Below are positions 44,547 to 54,034 of a stretch of DNA of 64,000 nucleotides, one piece after another (position 1 is the first letter of the stretch; each line of letters starts with the position of its first letter). Made by a program: the position numbers and the translations under genes. The DNA lies in contig NZ_CP030073.1 in the NCBI RefSeq assembly GCF_003261055.1, forward strand, positions 496,001 through 560,000, read 5' to 3'. Under the pieces are notes generated by a model. That model was not told the DNA's origin. It searched no databases and saw nothing but the letters and a program-made list of their open reading frames with translations. The stretch comes from Streptomyces cadmiisoli. GTDB taxonomy: Bacteria > Actinomycetota > Actinomycetes > Streptomycetales > Streptomycetaceae.

Positions 44547-45041
44547 GTGAACGTGGGCCCTGAGCCGAGGTTGATCCTGCTGTGCGGGCTTCCCGGCTCC
44601 GGGAAGACGACGCTCGCCAAACGCCTGGCGAGGGATATCCCGGCAGCGCGGCTGTGCCCGGACGAATGGCTGTCGGACCTCGGCATCGACCCGTTCGACG
44701 AGCGGACGCGCGACCGCCTCGAGAGGCGGTTCTGGACTCATGCGCAAGATCTGCTGAGACTCGGACAGACTGTGGTCTTGGAGTTCGGCTTCTGGGAGCG
44801 CTCGTCCCGGGACGAGAAGCGATTGGCGGCGCGCGCGCTCGGGATCCCCGTGGAACTGCGCTATCTCGCCGTGTCGATCGATGAATTGTGCCGCCGCCTC
44901 GAAGTCCGCGGTCGGGATGGTGAGCCGGGGACTGTTCCCGTCAACCGCGAGTTGCTCGAGGAGTACGTGCAGCTCTTCCAGGCTCCGGACGATGACGAGC
45001 TCGGCCTCTTCGACGAGCCGCCTCCGCGTCCGAGTGAATGA
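44547..45041 (+). CDS. AAA-type P-loop kinase/ATPase (zeta-toxin-like small kinase)
   Basis: 164 aa. Walker A is LLCGLPGSGKTTLAKRLA right at the N-terminus; CPDEWLSDLGIDPFDE and VVLEFGFWERSSRDEKRLAARALGIPVELRYL follow the pattern of small nucleotide/aminoglycoside-type kinases of this superfamily. GTG 44547 has GGAGGT upstream and is preferred over an ATG 18 codons earlier. Substrate unknown. Confidence 0.8.
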   Translation: MNVGPEPRLILLCGLPGSGKTTLAKRLARDIPAARLCPDEWLSDLGIDPFDERTRDRLERRFWTHAQDLLRLGQTVVLEFGFWERSSRDEKRLAARALGIPVELRYLAVSIDELCRRLEVRGRDGEPGTVPVNRELLEEYVQLFQAPDDDELGLFDEPPPRPSE

Positions 45042-45183
45042 CCGGTCGTTCCCGACGCGGGCGCGCCCGGACTGTTTGCCGATCTGCCGTTTCTCCCCGA
45101 AGTGACGCCAGTGAGACAGCGACCTGCCCCGGGCACAGCCAGGCCCGGACGGGCGCTGCCGCTGTCGCATTGAACGGCTCCGC

Positions 45184-45223
45184 GCGAGGCGCTCGGCTGG
45201 ACGTCCTCAGCCGAGCGCCTCGC
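45184..45223. terminator. Bidirectional terminator between kinase and subtilase genes
   Basis: Perfect 16-bp inverted repeat GCGAGGCGCTCGGCTG / CAGCCGAGCGCCTCGC with an 8-base loop, placed between two converging genes. Confidence 0.8.
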
Positions 45224-45304
45224 AGGACTCCTGATCGGAGCCGGTTGATCATCATGTTGCAACCGCCCCCGGAAGTCGCGCGGCTTCGGGGGCAGCGGTG
45301 TCCA

Positions 45305-48300
45305 CTATTCGACCGTGTGGTACGCCCGGTCGATCGTCTGGGTCAGTGTGTTCCCGTCGCTGTCGGTGAGCTTGGCCCGGAGGGAGACACTTCCGGGTCG
45401 CTCGGGGTGCACCAGCGACAGGTGGGTGCCGTTGGCCGCTTCGGCGGGGGCCCAAGTGCTGCCGTCGTCGTAAGAGACCTCGAAGGCGAGCTTTCGGATG
45501 GTCTGGGCCGTGGCGGCGCCCTCCACCGTGAAGGGCACCTGGAACCGCTCGCCCGCCTTCGCGGTGGCGGAGGCCGACAGCTCAGGGGTGAAGCGCACTA
45601 CAGAGAGCGGCAGTCGGGTCCACTCGTTGTCGGGCGTGTGCTGGGAGCGGAAGGTCCAGTGCGCTCGTACATGCGTACTCACGGGGTGCTGCTGGGGATC
45701 TCTGGTGTCTTCCATCACGAGGTCGTAGCGACCGTCGTGTGCCGGGACTTCGTAGCTGACGCCGCCGTAGAAGCTTGTCGGGCTTCCGGTGAGTTCCTGC
45801 CCGTCGACGTGGAGCGTGGTCTCAGGGCCTCCCCACCTGTAGGCGAGGTGTCCCTGGCCGTCGCTGAACAGCGGGAGTTCCACCTTTATCTCGTTGCCGC
45901 GACGGGCGGCTCCGGCGTTGTTCCAGCCCGGTTCGACATCGGTGGGACGCGCAGGAAGCGCTGGGCCGAAGACGCCCACGTTGTAGCGCTCGGTGTACGT
46001 CCGGCCCGGGCGGTAGACCGCGTAGTCCCCGAGGAGGGACACCCCGTCGGTGTGCACCGACGTGAGCCACCTGACGCCGTTGGCGAGGACGTACTCGGTC
46101 GTCCGGCGAGGGAGTGGGTGCTCTCGGGGCGTGCTGAAGTCCGCCGCCGGCCCGTCGAGGGGTGGTTCGGGTGCCATCGCTATCTGCGCGGTCGCACCGG
46201 CTGTCGGGCTGCCGGCCGTCCAGTCGATCTTGGCGAGCTGCTTCGTCTGGACGGAGGTGGTGAAGGCGCCCAGCGTGCCGGTACGGTTCCACGCCAGACG
46301 GTAGTTGACGTCCGTTCCACCGGCGGGAGCGCTGCCTGCCGGCCGGGTCCAGAAGCCGCTGTACTGGGCGTACGCCTCATTTTCCGGCGCTACCGGCCCG
46401 AGGTGACCGGTCTTGAAGCCGCTGAAGTCCGTGAAGTTGTACAGCGACACGGAGGGCCGGCTTCTGCCGGAGACGGTGTATCCCACGACCAGTTGCGCGT
46501 GGTGGTTCACCGCTTCCGTGTCCGGAACGGTGATCCTCGTGTGCTGCGCCTTGCGCGCGTCCACGACGACGGTGGTGTCCTCGGTCAGCTCGAAGGCCGG
46601 CGCCATCACTATCGACAGCGGGTCCGGGGAGACGTCCTCTCCGCCGACGAACCCGGTCAGCGCATAGCCGCCCTTGGGCAGCCGGACCGTGACTTCACCG
46701 TCCTCGGCGTCCGACACCGTCGCGAAGAGGTCCGAGTCGCGGCCTTCGATCATGGTGGCCCCGTTGCCGGCCGGCTTGCCGTCGTCGCCGATGTGCCTGA
46801 CGGTCAGGTCGTACGACTCCTGCTCGTGCTCCACACCTATCGCCGTGCGCACGGAGACCGCGCTGTCGGCTTGTACGGCCGTGACCGCGCCGCCGTAGGA
46901 ACCTGTCGCGTCGGTGACGCGGGTGTCCGCGGTGACGTCGGCCTTCGCCTCACCTCCTGCGGGGACGGTCAGGCGGCTGGGTGACACCGTGAACAGGCCC
47001 TCGGGTGCCGGAGTGCCGTCCGAGCGAACGGCCTCGGTGGCCAGGTCGAGCACCACGGGTCGGGTGCCCACGTTGCGGTAGACGACCTCCTTGGTCACCG
47101 GCTCGTCGTCGTGGTGCGGCCACCGCTGCACACCGAAGCTGAGCGGTCCGCCCTCGGTGACGACGGTCTGCTCGATCGCCCGGGAAAGGTCCGTGCGGCC
47201 GGTGCCCTGCTGGTAGGCGCTGTACGGTCCCGGCTCGGCCGATCCGGTCAGCGCGGCCTTGATCCGGCGCCCGCTCCAGTCGGGATGCTGCTGCGCGAGC
47301 AGCGCCGCCGCGCCTGCTACGTGCGGGGTGGCCATGGACGTGCCGTCCAGCGACTCGTAGCCGGGTTCGGCGGACGGGTCGTCGGTGTCCAGCACGCTGC
47401 CCGGGGGAACAGCGGCCGTGATGCCCACACCCGGGGCTGTCAGGTCCGGTTTGACGCCGCTGTCGCCGACGCGGGGGCCACGGCTGGAGAAGTCGGCGAG
47501 CACATCCTGCTTGTCCACCGCGCCGACCGTCAGGGCGCTCTCGGCGCTGCCCGGTGAGCCGATGGTGCTCTCGCCGGCCCCGCCGTCGTTGCCGGCCGCG
47601 ATGACGAACAGCGTGTTTGTGTCGGTGGAGAGCCGGTTGACCGCCTGTTCCAGGGGATCGACGCCGGGGGTGTCCGTGCCGCCCAGGCTCAGGTTGACGA
47701 TCCGCGCGCCCTCGGCGACCGCCCATTCCATACCGGCGATGACACCGGAGTCCGATCCGCTGCCCTCGTCGCTGAGCACCTTGGCGTCCAGGATCCGCGC
47801 TCCCGGCGCGACTCCCTTGAAGCCGCGTCCGGACGCTGCCCCGGTGCCGGCCACCGTCGAGGCGACATGGGTGCCGTGACCGTAACGGTCCGCGTTGTCG
47901 GCCGACTCGGTGAAGTTCCGCTCGGCGATCTCCTGTCCGACCAGATCCGGGCGGGTCTGGTCCACACCCGTGTCCAGCACGGCCACCGTGACGCCCTCGC
48001 CGTCGAATCCGGCTTCCCAGGCGGTCGGCGCGCCGATCTGCGGGACACTGCGGTCGAGGGAGGCGCGGCGCTTGCCGTCCAGCCAGATCCTCGTCACACC
48101 GGTGGCTTCCGTGAGACGAGCCGTCCCCTGTCCGCCGTCAGCACCCTCGGTGACCTTGTCCCAGAAGGTGGCGCCGTCTTCCTTGTCCGCCTCGACCGCG
48201 ACGCCGGCCACGGAGTGCAGTTCCCGGCTGACCCGCGCTCCCGCGCCGCGCAGGGCCCCCGTGTCAGGCAGCGACCCGCGTGGGCCGGTGACGATGAGCG

Positions 48301-48742
48301 GGAGGTCGGCTCGGGAGGCGTCGTCGTACCCGTCGGCGAGGAGTTGGGTGATGTCGAACAGCCGGCGGTCGAGTGTCCCGCGGGCGACCGCGGGTAGTGC
48401 GTCGACCGGGATGACGTGGTGGTGGCCGTCGATCTCGCGAACCGAGAAGGCTGCCTTCTCGCGGCCCTTTGCCCGTTCGATCCCGGTGACCGAGCCGTCC
48501 ACCGCCGCGGTCACCTTGTCACCGGTGATCAGCGTCACGGTTTTCACCTGGTCCCGGACGGTTGCCGAGAACCGTGCCGGCACCGCGTCCGACGCTTCGA
48601 CAGGGACGGTCGCCCAGGCCGTGCCCGGTAGTTGAGTCGAAGCAAGTAAAACTGTCATGGCGAGGGCGCCCAGCGGGGCTCCTGCTCGCGTTCGTCTGCT
48701 GCCCATGTCTTCCGATTCCAGTGGGAGAGTTTTACGGGTCAT
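45305..48742 (-). CDS. Secreted S8 family serine peptidase (subtilase)
   Basis: 1145 aa. A signal peptide covers about residues 1-45 (LGALAMTVLLASTQ, cleavage near AWA), then a propeptide (TVTLITGDKVTAAVDG). The catalytic triad is visible: Asp257 in VAVLDTGVDQ, His289 in RYGHGTHVAS and Ser near 465 in DGTSMATPHVAGAAALL. The 600-residue C-terminal part contains repeated beta-sandwich domains, including a PDZ/Ig-like end and a final YDDGSTWAPAE-type sheet. ATG 48706 is an alternative start behind GGAAGAC. It is an exported degradative enzyme. A clean terminator follows. Confidence 0.93.
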   Translation of the reverse strand: MTRKTLPLESEDMGSRRTRAGAPLGALAMTVLLASTQLPGTAWATVPVEASDAVPARFSATVRDQVKTVTLITGDKVTAAVDGSVTGIERAKGREKAAFSVREIDGHHHVIPVDALPAVARGTLDRRLFDITQLLADGYDDASRADLPLIVTGPRGSLPDTGALRGAGARVSRELHSVAGVAVEADKEDGATFWDKVTEGADGGQGTARLTEATGVTRIWLDGKRRASLDRSVPQIGAPTAWEAGFDGEGVTVAVLDTGVDQTRPDLVGQEIAERNFTESADNADRYGHGTHVASTVAGTGAASGRGFKGVAPGARILDAKVLSDEGSGSDSGVIAGMEWAVAEGARIVNLSLGGTDTPGVDPLEQAVNRLSTDTNTLFVIAAGNDGGAGESTIGSPGSAESALTVGAVDKQDVLADFSSRGPRVGDSGVKPDLTAPGVGITAAVPPGSVLDTDDPSAEPGYESLDGTSMATPHVAGAAALLAQQHPDWSGRRIKAALTGSAEPGPYSAYQQGTGRTDLSRAIEQTVVTEGGPLSFGVQRWPHHDDEPVTKEVVYRNVGTRPVVLDLATEAVRSDGTPAPEGLFTVSPSRLTVPAGGEAKADVTADTRVTDATGSYGGAVTAVQADSAVSVRTAIGVEHEQESYDLTVRHIGDDGKPAGNGATMIEGRDSDLFATVSDAEDGEVTVRLPKGGYALTGFVGGEDVSPDPLSIVMAPAFELTEDTTVVVDARKAQHTRITVPDTEAVNHHAQLVVGYTVSGRSRPSVSLYNFTDFSGFKTGHLGPVAPENEAYAQYSGFWTRPAGSAPAGGTDVNYRLAWNRTGTLGAFTTSVQTKQLAKIDWTAGSPTAGATAQIAMAPEPPLDGPAADFSTPREHPLPRRTTEYVLANGVRWLTSVHTDGVSLLGDYAVYRPGRTYTERYNVGVFGPALPARPTDVEPGWNNAGAARRGNEIKVELPLFSDGQGHLAYRWGGPETTLHVDGQELTGSPTSFYGGVSYEVPAHDGRYDLVMEDTRDPQQHPVSTHVRAHWTFRSQHTPDNEWTRLPLSVVRFTPELSASATAKAGERFQVPFTVEGAATAQTIRKLAFEVSYDDGSTWAPAEAANGTHLSLVHPERPGSVSLRAKLTDSDGNTLTQTIDRAYHTVE

Positions 48743-49059
48743 CGGTGTCCGGCGAATTCATCCGAACGCCGTGATGATCAACAGCAGTGAACTAAGCAGC
48801 TGTCAGGTTCCGATGAGGTTTCCGTGAAGGCTCCAACTGGCGATGCGGACGGAGACGGTGGCCGTCGCAGTGGGCCGGCATCCCTGTCGCGGCCACCGTC
48901 CACCGGTGCTGCATCCCTGCCGGCCGTGCCCGCGGCAGGGTGGTGTCCGGCTCTTCTCGGATCGGCACTCCCCGGGCCGCACTTGGCGGTTGGTCCAGCT
49001 CGCGAGGTGGGTGCCGCTTCAAGTCGCCCGTCTTGTAGGTTGATTCACCGTGTCGCGGG
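48743..49059. other. Intergenic region upstream of the subtilase
   Basis: 317 bp carrying the subtilase promoter; AT-richer part at 48760-48830. No repeat of note. Confidence 0.4.
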
Positions 49060-49827
49060 TCAGCGTGCCGGGAGTCGGAGCAGTCGGTATTCGGCGACCG
49101 CGGTGAAGCCCATGCGGTCATATACGGAGGCGCCCGGACTGCTGGCTTGGAGCGTGCCGATGCGCGCTCCGCGGGCTCTGCCCATGGACAGGGCAGCCGC
49201 TGTGAGGGCGGCACCGATGCCCTTCCGGCGGTGGGATTCGAGTGTGGTCACGACATAGACGCCCGCCACTGCGTGGGCGTCGTACAGGAGGGCGGTGCCC
49301 ACGGCCCGGCCGTCGAGCCGGCCGATGAGCCGCACGATGCGCGAAGCGTCCGGCCTCCCCGACTCGACGCGCAGGATGTCGTCGACGAGGTCGGGTGCGA
49401 AGCTGAACGAGGGTGTGTACACGCGCACCCACTCGGCGAGTGCGTCGGCGTCGTCGACCGTTTGCACCTTCAGCCCCGTGGGCCCGTCGGGATCGGCGAG
49501 CCGATCGATGTCGACAGCCATGATCGGTACTGAGGCCACCTGGACAGCACCGTGCCCGATGAGACGCTCGGCGGCATCAGGGGCGCTGTCGGGTCCGACC
49601 CACCACATCCACGGCACTCCCGCCAGACTCTCGCCGGCTTGGTGCATCGCTCCTTCGACATCATGAGTGCTGCGCAGGCGCAGCACTCCGTTGAGTTGTG
49701 GATCGGCCAGCCCGCTGCGGAAGTGGCTGAGGCTGTCGTCCAGCCTGGCGTCGGCTCCCCAACCGAGCCAGTAGTCCCTGCAGTTGGCCACCTGCGGCAT
49801 CAGATCCGTCATGGAGTTCACGGTCAT
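49060..49827 (-). CDS. GNAT family N-acetyltransferase
   Basis: 255 aa from the ATG at 49827 behind GGTGA. The acetyl-CoA-binding strand-loop is VYVVTTLESHRRKGIGAALTAAAL, and the end (SPGASVYDRMGFTAVAEYRLLR) is typical. The N-terminal 120 residues form a separate variable domain (SLAGVPWMWWVGPDS), as in two-domain GNATs. Only 5 bp after the STAS gene, so probably co-transcribed. Acceptor unknown. Confidence 0.88.
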   Translation of the reverse strand: MTVNSMTDLMPQVANCRDYWLGWGADARLDDSLSHFRSGLADPQLNGVLRLRSTHDVEGAMHQAGESLAGVPWMWWVGPDSAPDAAERLIGHGAVQVASVPIMAVDIDRLADPDGPTGLKVQTVDDADALAEWVRVYTPSFSFAPDLVDDILRVESGRPDASRIVRLIGRLDGRAVGTALLYDAHAVAGVYVVTTLESHRRKGIGAALTAAALSMGRARGARIGTLQASSPGASVYDRMGFTAVAEYRLLRLPAR

Positions 49828-49832
49828 CGGTC

Positions 49833-50378
49833 TCACCTGCCTCCCGCACACTCGGGGAACCTGTCGAGCGCCTTCTTGCGTGTCCCGCACATCGCCACGT
49901 CGGCGACCTGCGATCGGCTGGCTGCCGCGGCCGGCAGCTCCGCCTCGTGGGTGACGGGCTGGGTCGGAACCGGTCCGCGGATGCCGTCCGGGGTGGGATC
50001 GGCTGCCGGCTCCGACCGCTGCGGCTTCTCGTCCGGCCCGGAGGCAAGGGCGGCGGCGAGGGTGGCGTGGACCGGGATCATCGTGTCGAGCGCGGTCAGC
50101 TCCAGAAGGAACCTGATCCTCCCGGCCGGGCACACCAGGCGCACCCTGCCGCGTCGTCGGTGGGCGACGTGATGGGCGCGTACCAGCGCACGCAGTCCGC
50201 CGGCGTCACAGAAGCGGAGCCCCGAGAGGTCCAGAACGATCGTGAGGGGTCGGTGGTCCGCCGTGATGGCGTCGAGGTGTTCGTCCAGGAGACAGGCGCT
50301 CGCGAAGTCGAGTTCGCCCTTGACCTGGACGACAGACCAGCCGTGCCGGTGCTGGGAGGAGACCGTCAACATGTCCAT
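49833..50378 (-). CDS. STAS domain protein (anti-sigma factor antagonist type)
   Basis: 181 aa. Residues about 5-105 form the STAS domain: VVQVKGELDFASACLLDEHL, TIVLDLSGLRFCDAGGLRALVRAHH. In SpoIIAA-type antagonists the serine after the Asp in this loop (CDSSG) is phosphorylated by the anti-sigma kinase; here it is Ala (CDAGG), so phospho-switching is unlikely. The C-terminal 75 residues are low in complexity with little predicted structure. It lies between the FAD oxidase and GNAT genes. Confidence 0.85.
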   Translation of the reverse strand: MDMLTVSSQHRHGWSVVQVKGELDFASACLLDEHLDAITADHRPLTIVLDLSGLRFCDAGGLRALVRAHHVAHRRRGRVRLVCPAGRIRFLLELTALDTMIPVHATLAAALASGPDEKPQRSEPAADPTPDGIRGPVPTQPVTHEAELPAAAASRSQVADVAMCGTRKKALDRFPECAGGR

Positions 50379-50382
50379 GGGG

Positions 50383-51858
50383 TCAGCTCTCTCGGCCGTC
50401 TGCGGTGCTCGCCGCTTTGGTCTTGTCGTGGGTGGGTGAGCCGTGGGCTACGGCGTTGCGGTGCACGTCGGGGTTCGCTTCCGGTCCGAATTCCGTGGCA
50501 GGAGAGGGAGGGAGCGGCGTGGCCGTGAAGTTGCCGTCGGGGTCGAAGCGGGCCTTGGCGGCCAGGAGACGTGCGGTGTGGGGACCGTAGGCGTCCGCGA
50601 TCTCGGCGTGTTGACGGACGCCGAGCATGTTGGGGTAGCCGCCGGGCAGTGCGTTCGCGGCCAGCATGTCGGCGACCGAGTCGGCCCAGGCCTGGTGCAG
50701 GTGGGCGTCCGAGGGTTCCCACGCGGCGACGATCTCCGCCATCAGGTGCTGTCGGCGCGTGCCGAACGCGGTGCTCTCGACGGCCACCCGGGCTGCGGCG
50801 CCGTGGAAGTGGTGCAGCAGGATGCCCGACAGGGGGCTGGTGGCGGAACCGATGCCTTCGAGGAGGGCCCCGATGACGTCGGGGGTGAGGGCGGCGACCG
50901 ACCGTGTGCGGGCGGTGTAGTGCCGTTCGGTGACCTCTCCCTGAGCGGCGTTGAGGTTCAGTAGTTCTTCCGCGCTGGTGAGTCCCATCTGGGTGAGAAT
51001 CGGGGTTCCGAGCCGTTGGAGGCGGTCGATGTGCGCTTCGCCGGCAGCCGGGTCGCCGTTCCACGCCACCGTCAGGACCAGAACCGGTGCCCCGTCGGTG
51101 CCGGTGAGCAGGCCGGTGTGCACGGAGAGGGAGTCCGGCGCCGCCGCCAAGATCGGAGCGAGGCGGGCAAGGACTGTCCCGGCGTGCGGCCAGGGATAGA
51201 CAATCCGGCCGGCGAGCAGTCCCCGCAGGGTGTGCAGGCGCACCCGCATGGATGTCACGACGCCGAAGTTGCCGCCTCCGCCGCGCAGAGCCCAGAACAG
51301 CTCGGGCTCGTGTTCATTGTCGACCGTGACCACCCGGCCGTCCGCGAGGACGAGGTCGGCGCCGAGCAGGTTGTCCAGTGCCAGGCCGTACCGGCCGGTC
51401 AACGGGCCATATCCGCCCCCGAGAGTCAGGCCGGTCATCCCGACGCTGCCGACGGTGCCGGTGACGGCGGCAAGACCGTGCGGTGCCAGCGCGCGAACGA
51501 GGTCGGCTGCCGTGGCGCCTCCGCCGACAGTGGCCACGCGCGCAGTCGGGTCGACGGCGACCTGTCGCATGTGCGTCAGATCAGTCACCAGCCCGTCCTG
51601 GCGCAGGCTGCGGCCGGGAATGTCGTGTCCGCCGGCGCGTACCGAGAACGGCAGGCCGTGTCGGCGGGCCGCGACCACGGTGGCTCGGACATCCTCACGG
51701 GAGTGGGCGTGGACGACGAGGGCCGGCCGGGTCCGTGCAGCTGCGTTCCAGATGCGCCGCGTGGCCTCGTAAGCCGGGCCGGATACCGCCACCGTGCCTG
51801 GTGCGAGCTGCGCGTTCAGTTCCTGAGCTGCGGCGATGGTCTCGGGTGCTGTGGTCAT
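50383..51858 (-). CDS. FAD-binding oxidoreductase (berberine bridge enzyme-like)
   Basis: 491 aa. The FAD_binding_4 domain includes SVRAGGHDIPGRS, where the His is the covalent FAD attachment site in this family, then GTVGSVGMTGLTLGGGYGPL and the VTVDNEHEPELFWALRGGGGNFGVVTS block. The C-terminal BBE segment (YPNMLGVRQHAEIADAYGPHTARLLAAKARFDPDGNF) is complete. The second covalent Cys found in some members is not obvious. It is divergent from a TetR gene across 119 bp. It may oxidise an alcohol, sugar or aromatic metabolite. Confidence 0.9.
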   Translation of the reverse strand: MTTAPETIAAAQELNAQLAPGTVAVSGPAYEATRRIWNAAARTRPALVVHAHSREDVRATVVAARRHGLPFSVRAGGHDIPGRSLRQDGLVTDLTHMRQVAVDPTARVATVGGGATAADLVRALAPHGLAAVTGTVGSVGMTGLTLGGGYGPLTGRYGLALDNLLGADLVLADGRVVTVDNEHEPELFWALRGGGGNFGVVTSMRVRLHTLRGLLAGRIVYPWPHAGTVLARLAPILAAAPDSLSVHTGLLTGTDGAPVLVLTVAWNGDPAAGEAHIDRLQRLGTPILTQMGLTSAEELLNLNAAQGEVTERHYTARTRSVAALTPDVIGALLEGIGSATSPLSGILLHHFHGAAARVAVESTAFGTRRQHLMAEIVAAWEPSDAHLHQAWADSVADMLAANALPGGYPNMLGVRQHAEIADAYGPHTARLLAAKARFDPDGNFTATPLPPSPATEFGPEANPDVHRNAVAHGSPTHDKTKAASTADGRES

Positions 51859-51893
51859 GATGCGACCCCTTGAAGGTGAATCCCCGAATATCA

Positions 51894-51904
51894 GAGTGTC
51901 ACTC
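51894..51904. promoter_or_regulatory. Palindrome in the FAD oxidase/tetR intergenic region
   Basis: GAGTG-T-CACTC, 11 bp, in an AT-rich stretch 36-46 bp upstream of the FAD oxidase start. A second dyad, GCTCTA...TAGAGC, lies to its right. Either may be the TetR operator. Confidence 0.5.
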
Positions 51905-51977
51905 CAACAAACAGGCTACTGCTCTAATTCCCAGAGGCAAACAACTTTGAGTAGAGCTGGGCTGTACACTGGGCCAC

Positions 51978-52622
51978 ATGAGCCCGCGCAGCAAACCCAC
52001 CCCCGGCCGGACGCAGGCGAGCGGCCGGCCTTCACGCAGAGCGGAGTACGCGGAGGCGACCCGGCGTGCCGTCATCGACGAAGCGCGGCGGCTTTTCAGC
52101 GAACGCGGCTACTTCGCGACGAAGGTCGACGACATCGCGGCGGCCGCACGCGTCTCACCGGCGACCGTGTACGTCGTCGGTGGCAAACAGGGTCTGCTGC
52201 GGATTCTGGTCGACCTCTGGTCCGCCGCCCCCGAGGTCGACACCGCCCGCCGGAGCCTCGAGGAGGCGGAGGACGCGGCGGAGATCCTGCGCATCGTCGC
52301 CGACCTGACCCGGCGGATGCGCGAGGACTACGGCGACGTCATGCGGGTCGTGCTGAACACGGCCCCCCACGACACCGCGGCCGCGGAAGGCCTCGCCATC
52401 GCGACCCAGCGCTACCGGGACGGCACAGCGGCGGCCGCCCGACGCCTGGCGGACCTCGGGGCGCTGCGGGACGGCATCGACGCCGAACGGGCCCTGGACA
52501 TCCTCTGGTTCTACTTCGGCTACCAGGGCTTCTTCACCCTGATCGACGACAACGGATGGTCACACGCTCAGGCTGAGGAATGGCTCCTCACCGCAGCACG
52601 CCAGGCCTTGCTGCGGTCCTGA
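51978..52622 (+). CDS. TetR/AcrR family transcriptional regulator
   Basis: 214 aa. The DNA-binding domain is AVIDEARRLFSERGYFATKVDDIAAAARVSPATVYVVGGKQGLL; the segment VVGGKQ replaces the usual YYHFxSK. The C-terminal domain (about 90-214) ends with WHFGYQGFFTL-like sequence, FYFGYQGFFTLIDDNGW. It faces the FAD oxidase operon across a short region with AT-rich dyads and likely controls it. Confidence 0.9.
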   Translation: MSPRSKPTPGRTQASGRPSRRAEYAEATRRAVIDEARRLFSERGYFATKVDDIAAAARVSPATVYVVGGKQGLLRILVDLWSAAPEVDTARRSLEEAEDAAEILRIVADLTRRMREDYGDVMRVVLNTAPHDTAAAEGLAIATQRYRDGTAAAARRLADLGALRDGIDAERALDILWFYFGYQGFFTLIDDNGWSHAQAEEWLLTAARQALLRS

Positions 52623-52704
52623 TGTCGCGCGGCGGCGGCGCGAGCGCAGTATCGCCGCCACGCTGAGTGCTTGATGCAAGCATCACCGGCTGCGGACGGA
52701 GTGG

Positions 52705-52740
52705 CGCCTTCCGCGCACGGCTCGCCGCGCGCGGAAGGCG
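52705..52740. terminator. Terminator between tetR and the SAH-hydrolase-like gene
   Basis: Perfect 12-bp inverted repeat CGCCTTCCGCGC / GCGCGGAAGGCG with a 12-base loop between converging genes. Confidence 0.75.
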
Positions 52741-52745
52741 GTCCG

Positions 52746-53927
52746 TCAGATCCGGGTCAGCACGTGGACCAGGTCGGCAGCCACCTGCCGGTCGATGGGT
52801 GCGGGGACTGCCTGGGTGCCGTTGACGAGAGACAGGGCCTCACCGGTGGCGATCGCGGCGAGGCTGCGGGCCTGAAGGGTCAGGCCCAGGTCCATGGCCT
52901 GGATCGGGTTTCCCTTCGCGGCGGTCAGGTTGATCATCTTGGTGTCCGCAAGAACGGTGATCTCCCTGCCGTCGTGCAACTGATGCACGCTGCGCTCCTG
53001 CCCGCTGGCTCCGGAGCGGCGGACAGAGGTGGTCTGCTCACCGAGGGCGCGGCTGTCCAGCTCCCAGGGCATGTGGCCGACACCGGCGATGAGGGTGCCG
53101 TCGCGCAGCGCTTCGATCTCAGTGGAACCGATGACGTCGGGATGGCCGGTCGCCAGGAAAAGGAGCTGGGTCTGAGGAAGGAGGTCGCGCAGGTCTCCTA
53201 CACGGTGGCCCGCCATGACGGCTTCCAGCGCCCGGTACGGGTCGGTGTCGGCGACACTGACGCGGGCACCGAGCCGGGCGAGGGTGTCGGCGACACCACG
53301 GCCGCAGGGGCCGTAGCCGACAACCGTGGCGTGGGCGCCGGGGAGCATGAGGTTGGTGGCGTTCATGAACCCTTGGACGACGCTCTGCCCGACGCCGAAC
53401 TCGTTCTCGACGAGCAGCTTGAGACGGCTGTCGTTGATGACGATGACCGGAAAAGCCGGCGGGGAGTCCCAGGAGCGGATACGCAGACCGCCGGTGGTGG
53501 TCTCTTCCGTGGCTCCGATGAGACCGGGCAGTCCGCCGCGGGCGATGACGGCCTCGATCAGGTCGGCACCGTTGTCGAGGATGAGGTCCGGCTGGGACTC
53601 GACGACCTGCTCGATGTTCTTGCGATGCTGGTCGAGGGTGTCGGAGCGGTGGCCGACGACTGTGACGCCGAAGTCGCGCAGAGCGTCGGCGGTGTCCTCC
53701 TGCGTGGTGCCGGGAGACCCGGTGATCACGACATCGGCGCCTGCCTGCGCCAGATAGGAGACCAGCACCGCGGTCTTGGGCTCGATGTGCAGACAGATCC
53801 CTATCCGGCGACCGGCGAACGCCGCTCCGAACGTCTGCATGGTCGACGCGAGCAACGGCATGTGGCGCGCGGCCCACTGAGTGCCGTCGTGGGGAATGAC
53901 GCTGCGGGCAGGAGAAGGCTGTGGCAT
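52746..53927 (-). CDS. Adenosylhomocysteinase-like protein with altered active site
   Basis: 393 aa, against about 470-485 for housekeeping actinobacterial enzymes. The NAD domain is complete (VVGYGPCGRGVADTLARLGARVSVADTDP), as is the substrate loop GATEETTTGGLRI and the His of ICLHIEPKTAVL. But ILDDGGDLT reads ILDNGADLI, so the second Asp is Asn, and in the NDS...KFDN motif (here NDSRLKLLVEN) Asp is replaced by Glu while the lysine corresponding to human K186 remains. It could hydrolyse a different thioether or act as a sensor. AAGGAAC precedes the ATG. It follows a 22-codon ORF by 107 bp. Confidence 0.85.
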   Translation of the reverse strand: MPQPSPARSVIPHDGTQWAARHMPLLASTMQTFGAAFAGRRIGICLHIEPKTAVLVSYLAQAGADVVITGSPGTTQEDTADALRDFGVTVVGHRSDTLDQHRKNIEQVVESQPDLILDNGADLIEAVIARGGLPGLIGATEETTTGGLRIRSWDSPPAFPVIVINDSRLKLLVENEFGVGQSVVQGFMNATNLMLPGAHATVVGYGPCGRGVADTLARLGARVSVADTDPYRALEAVMAGHRVGDLRDLLPQTQLLFLATGHPDVIGSTEIEALRDGTLIAGVGHMPWELDSRALGEQTTSVRRSGASGQERSVHQLHDGREITVLADTKMINLTAAKGNPIQAMDLGLTLQARSLAAIATGEALSLVNGTQAVPAPIDRQVAADLVHVLTRI

Positions 53928-54034
53928 GGCGAAGTTCCTTGGCTGAAGTGAGAGAGAACGCAGTCGTCAGGGCACACCTGTGCCCTCGAGGAGCCGGGGG
54001 CGGAGCACACGTGTCCCCTCGCCCAGGCGTCTCG

